64,000 bases of DNA, taken from positions 5,167,293 through 5,231,292 of the forward strand of contig JAAOOA010000086.1 of assembly GCA_012861695.1 (NCBI GenBank), given 5' to 3'. Below are positions 1 to 10,676 of this stretch, in pieces. Numbering within the stretch: the stretch's first letter is position 1; every line of letters begins with the position of its first letter. This stretch comes from Trematomus loennbergii (lineage: Eukaryota > Chordata > Actinopteri > Perciformes > Nototheniidae). The notes under the pieces were generated by a model. That model was not told the DNA's origin and did no database searches. It worked only from the letters and a program-made list of their open reading frames with translations. The translations under genes and the position numbers were made by a program.

Positions 1-654
1 CAGAACCCTTCTCTTTCCCATGGGGCGCAAATTTGATCGCCACACCAGGGTGACGCAGCGCAGCGTGCAAAATGACGTCACCATAAGAGGCAAAATAAAC
101 AAGACGATGGCCATCTCCAGGCGTAAAGGCAGAAGAACAGCCAGCTGGGTGTCGTTGAAGTTGCCGTAGCATTCTAACGTGTCACCCTTAATGGAGACAA
201 AGTTAGGCCCTCCTTCAGTCACCAGGGCAACACTGAGGTGAATGAGCACCAAGACCCACAAGGCAACGCTGATGAAGCAGGAGTTCCGAGCATGGCGGTA
301 TCTCTTGTAGATAATGGGGAATGCGATGCTGAGGTAGCGCCCCACTGTCACCACGGTGATGAACAGGCAGCTGCCATACATCGAGGAGAAGAGGAAGAAG
401 CTGTAGATCGGGCAGACGGGTGCTGGTAGCATCCAGTTCTGAAGCAAGGTCTCCAGAGTCTTCACAGGAAGCCAGACCACCAGGGCCAAGTTGGCCAGGC
501 ACAGGTTGAGGGCGTAGACCACGTTGGGCGTGGCGCCATGTTTGCGGGCCTTGCGCACGTACACGAACAGGACCAGAAGGTTGGCGGGAAGACCCAGAAG
601 GAAGGTAATGGAATAGACAGTGACTGCAACGCAGTCCTTGTAATCCACCTGCAT
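1..654 (-). CDS. Free fatty acid receptor (FFAR1/2/3 family GPCR), 3' end cut off by window
   Basis: This is a class A G-protein-coupled receptor for free fatty acids at the plasma membrane. It reads without interruption for 218 codons on the minus strand, from the ATG at 654 to the window edge, so the C-terminal third (TM6, TM7 and tail) is missing. A stop lies three codons upstream, making this the first usable start. TM1 carries GLPANLL, TM2 has the VVYALNLCLANLAL block, and TM3 ends in GRY rather than DRY or ERY. TM4 has WVLVLIHL. The stretch from CYGNFND to LPLRLEM before TM5 resembles FFAR2/FFAR3, including the arginine of the carboxylate-binding site, while GRY is FFAR1-like. I therefore do not choose a paralogue. 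A single coding exon is usual for the family. Its closeness to usf2 matches the human 19q13 FFAR neighbourhood. Confidence 0.88.
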   Translation of the reverse strand, partial: MQVDYKDCVAVTVYSITFLLGLPANLLVLFVYVRKARKHGATPNVVYALNLCLANLALVVWLPVKTLETLLQNWMLPAPVCPIYSFFLFSSMYGSCLFITVVTVGRYLSIAFPIIYKRYRHARNSCFISVALWVLVLIHLSVALVTEGGPNFVSIKGDTLECYGNFNDTQLAVLLPLRLEMAIVLFILPLMVTSFCTLRCVTLVWRSNLRPMGKRRVL

Positions 655-2820
655 GTCTTCAGATTATGACATGGACACTGCGGAGAGGTACAGGAAGTCC
701 AACAGAATGGTAGCACTGCCTCTGATTTACCATGACAAGGACAAATCTAGAAAAGTGACAGGAACGTCTTGACTAAAACACACAAAGCAGATTTCCTGAA
801 AAATTGTTAGGATGTTCCCAAGTCCTCTTCTTTTATTAATCCCATTTTCATTATACATTCTCCTTTGGTGGCAGCATTGTCCGTTTCCGAGCTTCTGTGG
901 TGCCAGGATTCTCGATCTCTGAGATGCAAGCAACTTCTGTCTGAGACAGTAGGGGGGGAAAGGAGGCTGTGGCAACAAAAGTGGGCAGGAAGGGGCGAGA
1001 TGCACTGACATCATGACCGATAAGGAAACGCATCCGCTCAGGCAGAAGTAGGGGGCATTTAGCAGGCACCAGTCTGCCTTAATTGCCCTCTCAGTGTAGG
1101 GCAACAGACAGGTAGCATCTGGGCCCTTAAGTGAAATGATTCAGAATAATTCCACGTGTCAGGAAGCACATGGCCGGCCCCTTAAAGCCCAGGCTGTCTA
1201 AATGAACTGAAGAGCCAGGCAGTAAAGTCGTAAATGTGCTGAAGTTGATGGTCGATGCGAGAGCAGGACGGGTTGGGCTGTGGGAAAAGATGACTTGTGG
1301 CGCTTCTCACAGTTTTATGACGGGGAATGAGTTTTTTTAGTGTTTGTGTGCGTGTGTGTGAAAGTGAGTGTAAGAGAAGAGTGGGTGTGCCAAAAGGCTT
1401 GTGGTGAGGAAAATGGAGCAGAAAATCCCTTTATTAGAGCAGACTGGCAGAGAAGTGTTTTTCCAACAAAAGACGTGCTGTGGTCGAAAACACGACTGTT
1501 AGCTGTTTGATTAGTCTATTGATCCACTGCTAAAGACAAATATGTTCATACCTTCTGATACTTGTAAAGTAATGACTATATTTACCTCAATTTAAAACCC
1601 GAAGTGAAGGTAAATGAACACAGCCTTCACTCACTTGTTTTCAGGTTGCAGTGGGTATTTCCAACATGAGTCCATTAAGAGGAAAACAAGGGATAGTTAA
1701 ATCAAAGTTTTTGGTAAAAATAAAATCAAGACTTTTTGGACATAAATTATAAATTGAATTGATGGATATATATTTTCTCATATGATTAAGAAAATAATGA
1801 TGATCAAAATAATGATTCAATAAATGCATTTATACGGACCACACATCAGTCAAACCCTCGTTTTGAAAAGCAACAGCTTGAATCAGCTGCCGAAATATGA
1901 GCACAAAATTACAAAATATGTTTAAATACAAATAATATCAAATCTTTGAGACAAAAAAAACAAACTTCATCAATAGACTGTGAGATCAACTTTTTATGAT
2001 GAGAGACAAAGAAAAGAAAGGAAGCTCAGACTAAGGTTTTGTGAGGTTGCATTCAACATGTTTACACACAAAGCACACACATTTGTTGTGTCCTAGCAAC
2101 CTGGAGGGAATTTCTGACCTCATTGGCTGAAGGAGAGTGTGTTTCAGTATAATGGCGCCTCCTTTTCCTCTTTCCTTACCTGGGAGCCGTCCGGAGGTAA
2201 AGGGGCCTTGGACTGGGAGATGAACGATAATAACCTTGTATTATGTTGTTATCTCAGACGCCGTGTTAAGTGCCTGTTTACCAGATTTTTTATCTAAACC
2301 CAGCAAACTGTTGGAGTCATTATCGCCATCTTCATCCTCCACACAGCATCAGTTGATCAAACAATATAACGAGGCAAAACAAAGCCATTACAGCTAATGG
2401 TCAGTTAAAGCTGTGACCTACAGTAACACGAACATGAACGCTTGTGGATTTTAGTAAACAATCACAGGCAAGGAAATCAAACGCACAGATACATACAGCA
2501 CTGTCAGACTCAATTTATTCACGAATACATATCTAATTAAGAGGAAAAAAGCATGTCATCCACAGTTTTTTCTGGAAAACTCAATTACACACAGAGAAAG
2601 TACATCATTGAACTCAAAGCAAGTTACACAAAATCAGGAAAATATATTTTTGTAAGATGTTAACTGTTTTTGTTCAAATAAATAAATAGGATTAGGAAAA
2701 GTGTATTGATAATGAACTAGTGTAGTGCTTGGATTGTAAGATCATTTCAATTGTCCCTATTTCTGACAGAATACTATCTGCATGAAAAATGTAATGTGTT
2801 ATGTCCCTGTGCTTTTTATG
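655..2820. other. Intergenic region between the FFAR gene and tekt2
   Basis: This 2.2 kb stretch holds the 5' flank of the receptor and the probable tekt2 3' UTR. No open frame here shows coding character. A TTTATT near 2514 reads AATAAA on the minus strand and is a reasonable tekt2 polyadenylation signal about 300 bases past the stop. No transposon ends were recognised. Confidence 0.5.
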
Positions 2821-5800
2821 TCATGTGACTAAGCCAACAGCTGCAGGTTGCTCCTGCCGCTGGTTGGTGAGAGGAACCAGCAGCACGGGGGTCTTATCAG
2901 AGCAGGAGGGGGATGTGAGGCGGGTGCGGGTCGTCATGCTTCGTTTTCCAGTGACAGGGCTTCCTGTTTCCTGGAGAGATCCTGCAGCATGCGGGAGTGA
3001 TGGAGCTTCATCTTCTGCAGAGAGTGCCTGGAGAGCATGGTTTGGGAGAAACAAGTAGTTTAACGTGATTTCTTTCCTTTCTGGCATCCAAAACAGTCCC
3101 ACTATTGTTAGACGTGTATTTTCCCATTGAGCTTCTGTGGTTTATTATCGGTTTGATATGCTGGGTTTGAAACATGTAGAGTACAAACTTAGGAGTCAAT
3201 TCTCAGAAGGACTGAATCTGTATCATTTTGTGTGCTAAGATGTCATGTTTGACTCCCCGTTATGTGCGATCTTGCTTGGCAAAAATGTTTTTTTTTGCTC
3301 ATGAAATTGTAGATAGCCTATTAGTTCCAATTGTTGATCATACAGACAAAATGCTGACTCACTGGGCTTCTGAGAGCTTCTGCTTCAAAGCCATTATTGT
3401 GGCCTCCAGCTGATGGACTTCATTAACAAGGCCGTACTGCACCTGGAAAAGGTAACAGAAAGGAAAATATGAAAGTAACATTAGTCCCAATAACCAAAAC
3501 TGACCTGAACAATACTGTTGCTTTCACTGCTTCTGTTAAGCTATTGTATTCTACATTGGGCATGCAACAGTGTGTGTTTTATATAAACCTCGTCTCTGCA
3601 GAGGTCCATGCCAGGTCTGTTGGTCCTGTTCTCCAGACGGGTGTGAGCCAGTTTCAGGGAGGCAGTCTTCGCCTGCAGATCTGCATCCAGTCCATGGATG
3701 TCGCTCTCCATTTCTGCAATTTCATCTTCAGTCTGCAGGCAGAACAAAGACATATTTGACCTATTAGATACATGGCTGGTAAAGTGTGTGAAATGCCTGT
3801 ATGCTTAATCTAAAATGCAGAACACAAAAACCTTTTTAAACTATTGGTTCACTCACATTTTGATTTGCCACTCCAGCTCATTGCGGGCCTGCTCTTCATG
3901 GTGGTTACGCTTACGGAGAGCAAACTCTGTGGCACGGCGCTGAGTGTCCAACTCATTCTGCAGCTGAAGGAAACAAGACAGAAAATAAATGGATTGCAAA
4001 AGAGCCATATTTCACACTGTTGACCAATATCAACCAAGAGATTGTTCATTTAAAATCCCCTGCTTTCATCGTTGCGTTACTAAATGCAAAATTATTTTTG
4101 TAAATGCTTTGTATTAAACGAGATGCCACAATTGAAAAGCAACTAATCGGAACATAATGCACTGTATATTTGCACTACAAATACTAAACTAGCAGGTGTA
4201 ATTATAGTGTACACACCTGGGCTCTGGTGAGACTCATGTCCTCCCTCATTTGCTGGGACACCTGCATGGCCTCCTGAGCACAGGCCACATTATACTGGCT
4301 GAACTGGAGCCATTCCTGGGGGTGGAGGATCTAATAACAAAAGACAAACTTATTTCAGAATTTAAGCTTATCAGGCAGAGAAAGTTACAAAAGAGGCATC
4401 ATTAGCTTAATCTAAGAGTTTTTGGCTGTTGACTAAAGTTTTAGTAAAATGGTTGAAATGCCCATGTAGAAATGCCACTAGTATGCATTACCCTGGTGGT
4501 ATGCGAATTGGGTTGGTTTTCAAGGAGATCTGAGGAGACTTTATAGTAAGTGACAGGCAGGACATATCAATGTCCAGGGCGTCCATCTTGTTCTGGATAT
4601 CACCAGTCAGCTGGTGCCGATTCTCCTGCAAAACACTGGGGAAAAAAACAATTAAAGTTAGTCAGGCCAAAAGTGAAAAGATCCTACTCAGCGTATATGC
4701 AGGAATCCTGAAGTCAAATGTAATACTTTTTAAGACCTTTTTTAAGACCCTTTCCATACATTTTAAGACCTCATCGCCACTTGGAGTTTTAACCGGTTAC
4801 ATTGGCGACACACTTTACCTCACATTTACTATAACACTATTGATTGTCCTTCCTCCTTATATTCCAACCATTTGGACACAAACTTGCATTTCCCCATAAC
4901 GATGTTGTTTAACAACCGGCGTAAACGGACCTTCGCACGCTATCAAGCAGTGAGCGTGCGATGTCCTGTTCAGATGACGTCAGATCCAACGGGATGCCAT
5001 AAATAAACTACACAGAATCACACTACACACCTACGCAATGATTACATTCAGGCACACTTAGAATACAACCTCTTTGGACGATTGATATACTTATTGAAAA
5101 CAAGCTACAAAATGTAATACTTGGAAAATGCTGTTTAATACTTTTTAATAGCCTTCATTTTCGCTAAATTGATTTATCAACTTTTAAGACCCCGCGGACA
5201 CCCTGCTACTGTAATTTTTGCATCCAATCATTCACACTCCTACCACAGGTGCTCGAAGGCCTTTTCTATGTGCTGCTGCAGAACTTGCTGCACTCTTTCA
5301 ATCAGCTCCACTTCCGTTTTCAGCTCTACGTCCACGGGGTCATGGGCGAGCTCGAACCCTCGCCGGCTGTCCCTCAGCGTCCGGCACTCACTGCTGACCT
5401 CCAGGGGGACGGAGGTCGCAGCCAGCGCCTGCTCTGTCTGCTCCTTACACTGTCCCAACACACACCACACTGACACTGTCACCGCACTGCCAGACTCAAG
5501 GAACACCTCCTCAACGCTCAAGTAAGATCATCATTGAAGGGTTTCTCTTTAGAATTTCAAATGTAATGATTCTAAGAATGTGTATACTTACTCCAAGGGA
5601 ATAACACAGATATATACATTAGTCAAACAATTAAAGTGACACCCAAAAGCAAAAATAACTACTGTTCCTCTTTAATTAATACATCTGTGTGTTTTGATGG
5701 GAGATACTGAGTGTTTGAGATATCATAGAAATGTCTGTTTTCTCTCCACTTTAATGGAATTAGATGGCATTCGTAATTGAGGTGCTTAAAGCGCCCAAAA

Positions 5801-6875
5801 TTAAAAACACCAAACTTTTTTTTACCACTTTGCACTGTTGGAGCATTAGCACTACATAGAAGAGAAGCACAATAGGATTTATTTAAAGGGGACCTATCAT
5901 GCAAAATGCACTTTTGTACGTCTTTTATACATGAATATGTGTCCCCGGTGTTCCAGGGAACTCACAAGTGTCAGAAAACACAACCCTCTCTATTTTCCTC
6001 CATACCCAAATCTCTAAAAAAGGGGCTGCAACGGATCTGATAAAAACTGATCCAGATTTGAACACTGTCCTGACGTCAGGATGGTGGCGCTACGGCTATT
6101 GGGCCAACTCCACCAATCAGGAGGAGACAGCCACGGCCATTGCCGTTCGAAAGCGCTGGAGACGCTGTAGTACATATGCCAGGCCTGTAGGTGGTGCTGT
6201 TCTCACAGAATCAGCCCTTGCTAAAACAGAGCTAGAAATTGTCAAATTGAGCAAAATGAGGCATGGCTAAAATGCATGATCTGTTTGGTATTTTGAAAAA
6301 AAAAAGTATAAATATGCCTTATATAGGTATGGTCCTACACTATATTATTCAAATATAGCATGATAGGTCCACTTTCAATTAGGATTCAACTGTCCATCTG
6401 AAACATAATGACATCTTTGTACTATTATGAACATAAAATGAGATAAACTTGATTACCAGGGTCAGAGCATCCATCTCTTCATCCACTTTCTGTGCGCAGG
6501 TTTCCAGCGTTTCCTTCCACCGGGCAACATTCCACGCCCTGTCACTCAGCCTGCGAGAGGCATCAGTGTCATCACAGGTTGTCTACAGAGAAAAGGGGAG
6601 AACATGACTGGAGGGGGTTGATTTAAAGTGGAATGTTTGGAGTTATAGTATATTTCATCTTGTGTAGTGACCCTGATTGTCTGGATTTCTGGTAAGCACC
6701 ATCTCCAACATGAACCCACCTTACAGTTGGTCTCGTTGCGTAGGGACCTCCCTTCCTGCCGGATCACATTGGAAACATACCGCTCATGTTCCGCTGTGGC
6801 AGACAGCTGCTGGTTGTTGCTGTTCCACTCTGACACACTGTGGCGCAGGCTGGGCTTTGCAAGGAGTGCAGACAT
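2821..6875 (-). CDS. tekt2: Tektin-2, axonemal microtubule inner protein
   Basis: Tektin-2 forms coiled-coil filaments inside doublet microtubules of cilia and sperm flagella. Nine coding exons read on the minus strand: 6720-6875, 6457-6582, 5244-5449, 4492-4635, 4217-4330, 3857-3963, 3589-3732, 3363-3442 and 2821-3027. The start is MSALLAKPSLRHSV, and family blocks follow in order: IRQEGRSLRNETN, TLRDSRRG, DPVDVELKTEVELI and RATEFALRKR. The tektin nonapeptide appears as RPGMDLCRD rather than RPNVELCRD. Exons total 1284 nt. Three one-base deletions break the frame: the C run at 4318-4322, the 3857/3732 junction, and near 2938. With three bases added the product is 428 aa, close to mammalian TEKT2 (430). 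A frame-preserving alternative acceptor near 3760 could explain the second break. The non-coding first exon donor is at 8966. Either the assembly has errors here or the gene is decaying. Confidence 0.88.
4686..5215. repeat. Non-autonomous hAT-like element in tekt2 intron
   Basis: The segment has repeated TTTTTAAGACC motifs near its left end and finishes in AAGACCCCGCGGACACCCTG. The reverse complement of that end starts CAGGGTGTCCGCGGGG, an end I recognise from dispersed teleost DNA elements. It lies wholly in the intron between coding exons 3 and 4. The boundaries are approximate and no target duplication was proved. Confidence 0.45.
5881..6377. mobile_element. MITE family A (GGACCTATCATGC inverted ends), short copy
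   Basis: The left end reads GGGGACCTATCATGC and the right end GCATGATAGGTCCAC, giving inverted termini of about 15 bp. Most of the body is nearly identical to the longer copy at 49257-50199, but this copy lacks about 430 bp of its middle. An open frame of 100 codons runs through it and recurs in the other copy. It has no recognisable domain, so I treat it as repeat sequence. It sits in the tekt2 intron between coding exons 2 and 3. Confidence 0.7.
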
Positions 6876-6894
6876 CCTACTGCTGCAACATACA

Positions 6895-7067
6895 AAACAT
6901 AATAATAATAATAATAATATTACAGCAATACTGTAAATAGTGCTGTAATGTTACAGTAACTTTTGTTGTTACTGTACAATATTTCGGGGTGAAAATATCA
7001 GGAGCAAGAGGAGAGAACCGCTGTGACCTTTAACAGATTATTTGGTTTATAAACTTTATTATTGCCG

Positions 7068-7107
<40 letters not shown>

Positions 7108-7960
7108 ACCAAGGATGAAATTGAGGCTCAACTGACCCTACCAGGCACACCAAGGCTCATCATGTTTAGGTAAGGATTTGGTTTGACACTTTACTTTTGA
7201 CGTGTAAGGCTGAACATGTATTTTAATTCCACATGTTTTGTATGTGTGCTTCATACATGTATGATCTATTTCATTGTTCAGTTTTGAAGTAGCAAACATT
7301 TTCAATGATATGCTGCCTTTTCCATTTTGTCCACTTCTCTTGCAGGGGACCCTTTACTTTCACACAATTACAGAAGATTTACTGTTGTGATTTGATGTTG
7401 TGACCTCACTACTTGTGATTTTGTATTTTAATTGGTCTGTTGTATTTGAATCTGTCATGAACTGTTGTATTTATATCAGTTATGAACTGTTATATTTATA
7501 TCTGTTATGAACTGTCCTATTTTACCATGTTTTTCATATTGAACTTATAATTGAAATGAAATCATAAACATATTTTATTTAAATTGTATCCCAGTTTTTG
7601 TTTATCGTTTCAGGTAGCACCTATTGCAAATGAGACAAGGATCTAAAATGGGTTAAAGAGAAAACTGCAGTAATATACTGTTTTAATGCATACACTACTG
7701 TAAATTATACTGTATACAGAACAGTAATGTATTGTTATTTCACAATACCAGTATTGTATAATCACAGTAAAATATTGTTTTTGAGATTACAGCAACATAC
7801 AAAATTACAGTAATATACAGTCATAAAAATACAGCACTGATTTTGATACTGTAAACAAAATACAGGATCGCTACTGTAAAGTAAAAATACAGTAACTTGT
7901 TGGCAACTTTGCTGCCAGTAATTGACTATAAAATCCACTGTATTTTTTTTTACAGTGTGT
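6895..7960. repeat. ACTGTAA-rich palindromic repeat region
   Basis: Many short inverted motifs built from ACTGTAA and TTACAGT flank a unique-looking core. The right boundary TTTTTTTTTACAGTG is an end type seen in dispersed fish DNA elements. The region lies in the first tekt2 intron, upstream of the start codon. It could be one degraded element of about 1 kb or several small ones. Confidence 0.4.
7066..7107. repeat. (TGCG)n microsatellite
   Basis: About ten tandem copies of a GTGC/TGCG tetramer lie inside the palindromic repeat region of the tekt2 5' intron. Confidence 0.9.
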
Positions 7961-8965
7961 AGTTAGTTATAAAGGGCTTATTGTAATGTTAATAAAACAC
8001 AACGATTCTTAGAGTCAAGATGATTATACACTTTAAAACAGAGTCTTCAACATTTGATCCCATTCATGGTAACAAATTCCACTTTAAACTAAATCATGTC
8101 CCTTTAAATGTACAGGATTTGTTCTGGAAAGCAAATAGTACCGTTCAGTTTCTCAGTGGTGTCCAACAGAGCTACTATTGCATGAATCACAGAGAGAGAG
8201 AGGGATGATATGTGCATTCATATTCTATATACATTTAACAGAGCCATAATTAACAACTAAGTTACTTAAATCATATTTACCTTTTTAGAGGAAAGTAATT
8301 GACTTGGAGACTTCATTTAGTTTTTCCATTTTGTAAGATTACATATTTGTACTTCAGTTCTTGAAATGTAAATAGCCTATTCTATTCTATTATACATTTG
8401 GTGGCTGGTTAATTAATGATATAAATATGACTAAAAAAATCAATTTCAGCTTCTATAGTTAAAACTACCCAACATTGTATTTAGCACTTACACTTACATC
8501 TTCAGTATCACTTTGAATATTGTTGAATACTTTTTAACTGTGACAATGTTAACTCACTTGGAGATAGGCCTACTTGCTGCTACCATACAGGCACAGTTCA
8601 TATAACGAAGTCTACGTATGAATGCAGGACACTTTATGGGCCATTAGACATTCGTAGGACAATGACAACTTTTGACAGATACATAAAGATGACGCGGTAG
8701 AATCACGTTTAAGTCATAGACTGTTTAAGTAACGGGACGACAAATAAATTAAACCAACAAATAACACTGTTGCCATAAAACTGCTCCCTCAGTGCCATTG
8801 TTTTTCACCTTGCCGAGATGACAGATGACAGGGCCATAAAGTGTACAGTTACTCCCATAACTACCACCATTAGCTAGGCTACTACTGCTCTTAGCAAACT
8901 TGAAACACCGCGAGAAACTTTAAAATCTCATTCTAATGTACATTTTTAGATCACATTTTACTCAC
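7961..8965. other. tekt2 5' intron, AT-rich, no recognised element
   Basis: This is the remainder of the intron between the proposed non-coding first exon and the exon with the start codon. It is AT-rich. The short open frames here have no recognisable motifs. Confidence 0.4.
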
Positions 8966-9025
8966 CGATATTCTAGAATGTTCAGATAGTCGGCGCGTGC
9001 TGATGCTTCTGGACCAAGTTTCTGT
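8966..9025 (-). other. tekt2: Probable non-coding first exon of tekt2
   Basis: On the minus strand a good donor (G then GTGAGT) follows base 8966. A matching acceptor (TTGCAG or CAGCAG) lies just upstream of the tekt2 start codon at 6875. The transcription start is not determined, so the 5' edge is a guess. Confidence 0.45.
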
Positions 9026-9031
9026 AGCAAC

Positions 9032-9044
9032 GTCTCCAGGCAAC
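9032..9044 (-). promoter_or_regulatory. RFX X-box upstream of tekt2
   Basis: The minus strand reads GTTGCC, T, GGAGAC. This fits the RFX X-box pattern RYYVYY-N(1-3)-RRNRAC with a one-base spacer. It lies about 65 bases upstream of the proposed first-exon donor. RFX factors drive many motile-cilium genes, so this is a plausible ciliary promoter element. The assignment rests on motif and position only. Confidence 0.6.
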
Positions 9045-10676
9045 GGCCGATACAACGCTCGAGTAAAATCTTTAATAATTGAAATGCTGAGGCAACGTTA
9101 ATAACGCCATTATTTAACACCTTCAGCAACTAAGTACTCTACGTAAAGGTAAGTTACAAATATATCTTATTTATCTACTGTGGAATGTTTAAAATGAACA
9201 ACAATAGTGAAAAAGATGTAGGCCTACAGGAAATGTCGTCATAAGTAAAAATGTGCTTCAAATTTGCTAGCTGGTATATTTTTTAATATTTATTAGCTTA
9301 TGGTGTAAAAAAAACGTTATATATAATTAGTGTGTAAAAACGTTAGCCAGAAAATATTCCAAGTAAGGTATCTTGATAGCTGTTCAAAGGTAACTAATAC
9401 ATAAAACATATAGGCACTGCGATAAACAACACTCAGGTATAAACACTTGTTTTATTGTGTCAGAATTAGTCATGCCAGTGGTTATATTTCCATGCTGTGG
9501 TGACTTTCAGTGTAGACAAAGCTGGTTAGTTACAACTATCACCACTCACATCCAAACTACTCTCCACATTCCTGACCATGGTGGTTTTCTGGTCTTTCCG
9601 TCAGCAGCAAAGGTCCCCAAAGTTTAGAGAATTGGGGAAAATTGCAAAAAAAGCCACCTTGGGTGTCCACTAAAATGCGGCATGACTAGTGGTCCAAACA
9701 GAGACTGAACCTCTATTTCAGTGCATTACACCAGTAGCCTATTAAGCAGATATACAAACCAACTATTATTTGAATGCCCGTTAAGAAATGACTCCCACCT
9801 CATCTCCTTATGTGTACATTGCACCTAATAGGGACACATAAGAGATATAAATTCCATATGTAAAGACTTCATGGAGTCTGGGAACCACTTGCAGTGCACT
9901 ATCCCAATTACCTGAGCTATGTTAACACCCATACTCTCCAGCAGGCTTCAATTAAGGCCTAGCACTAAAATAAACCTCCTTGACTCGAAGTTGCTTTGAC
10001 TGTCAGAAAAGTAATACATATTTTTCTTTTTTTAATATCACCGACATTAGGTTTATAAGGTTTTGTGATCTGTGCCCGTGCTTGGAGTGTCAGTGTAAAG
10101 AGGCAGAAATTGTAAAAAGTGACCTCAAATTGCACACAGATCAACTATTTATATACACATGTGATCCGCTGACAGTAGAACTATATTTAGTAACAGTTTA
10201 TGAGCATTATCCAAAATGTGTTTTTGAATCACTTCTGGAACCAGCTGACTTTTTTTGTTGTTCTGTGTACACATTCCTTAAACACTAATAATTAAAAGTA
10301 AATGGGAGCTATCATTCATGTCACATTTAGTAGTTCCATCACAGCAAATGTCAACAAAAAAGGGAAGAAGTAGAGGTTTGCGGTTCGATTAAAAAAGGTG
10401 AAATAATTAAAAGTAAAATTTCTTGTGGCAGTTTTTATAATTTAAAGTAAAAGAAAATATGCTGGAGCTGTGCAAAGGTTCCTTGAAGCAGAGGTGAGAG
10501 GTTCAGTGAGCTACACAGTTAACGGATTTCAGAGCGTTCAGCCTTCAACAGCTGGAGGTGGAGGAGGCATTTGCAGTCCTTCAGTGTTTTTTTTCTCCAA
10601 ACCCTGTGTGTGTCGGTTTGTGTGGTCCAATTACAGCTGGAAATTGTCTCAGTTGTACTTCCTTTCATGGTATTGT
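9045..10676. other. Intergenic region between tekt2 and usf2
   Basis: A consensus plus-strand donor (AAAG then GTAAGT) at 9148/9149 could end a first exon transcribed away from tekt2. No downstream exon could be tied to it. The rest is AT-rich and probably includes the usf2 3' UTR. A 102-codon frame at 9980-10288 has no recognisable features. Confidence 0.35.

Noticed and set aside
5968..6270. 100-codon frame repeated almost unchanged at 49280-49615
   Set aside because: It lies inside two copies of a MITE. Similarity reflects copy identity, and no protein family motif is visible.
2821..6875. tekt2 as a confirmed pseudogene
   Set aside because: Frame breaks are single deletions of the same kind seen in lmna and usf2. 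All splice sites are consensus and no internal stop exists in the corrected frame.
9980..10288. 102-codon frame between tekt2 and usf2
   Set aside because: Cys-rich but with no recognisable domain, AT-rich context and no splice partner; likely chance.
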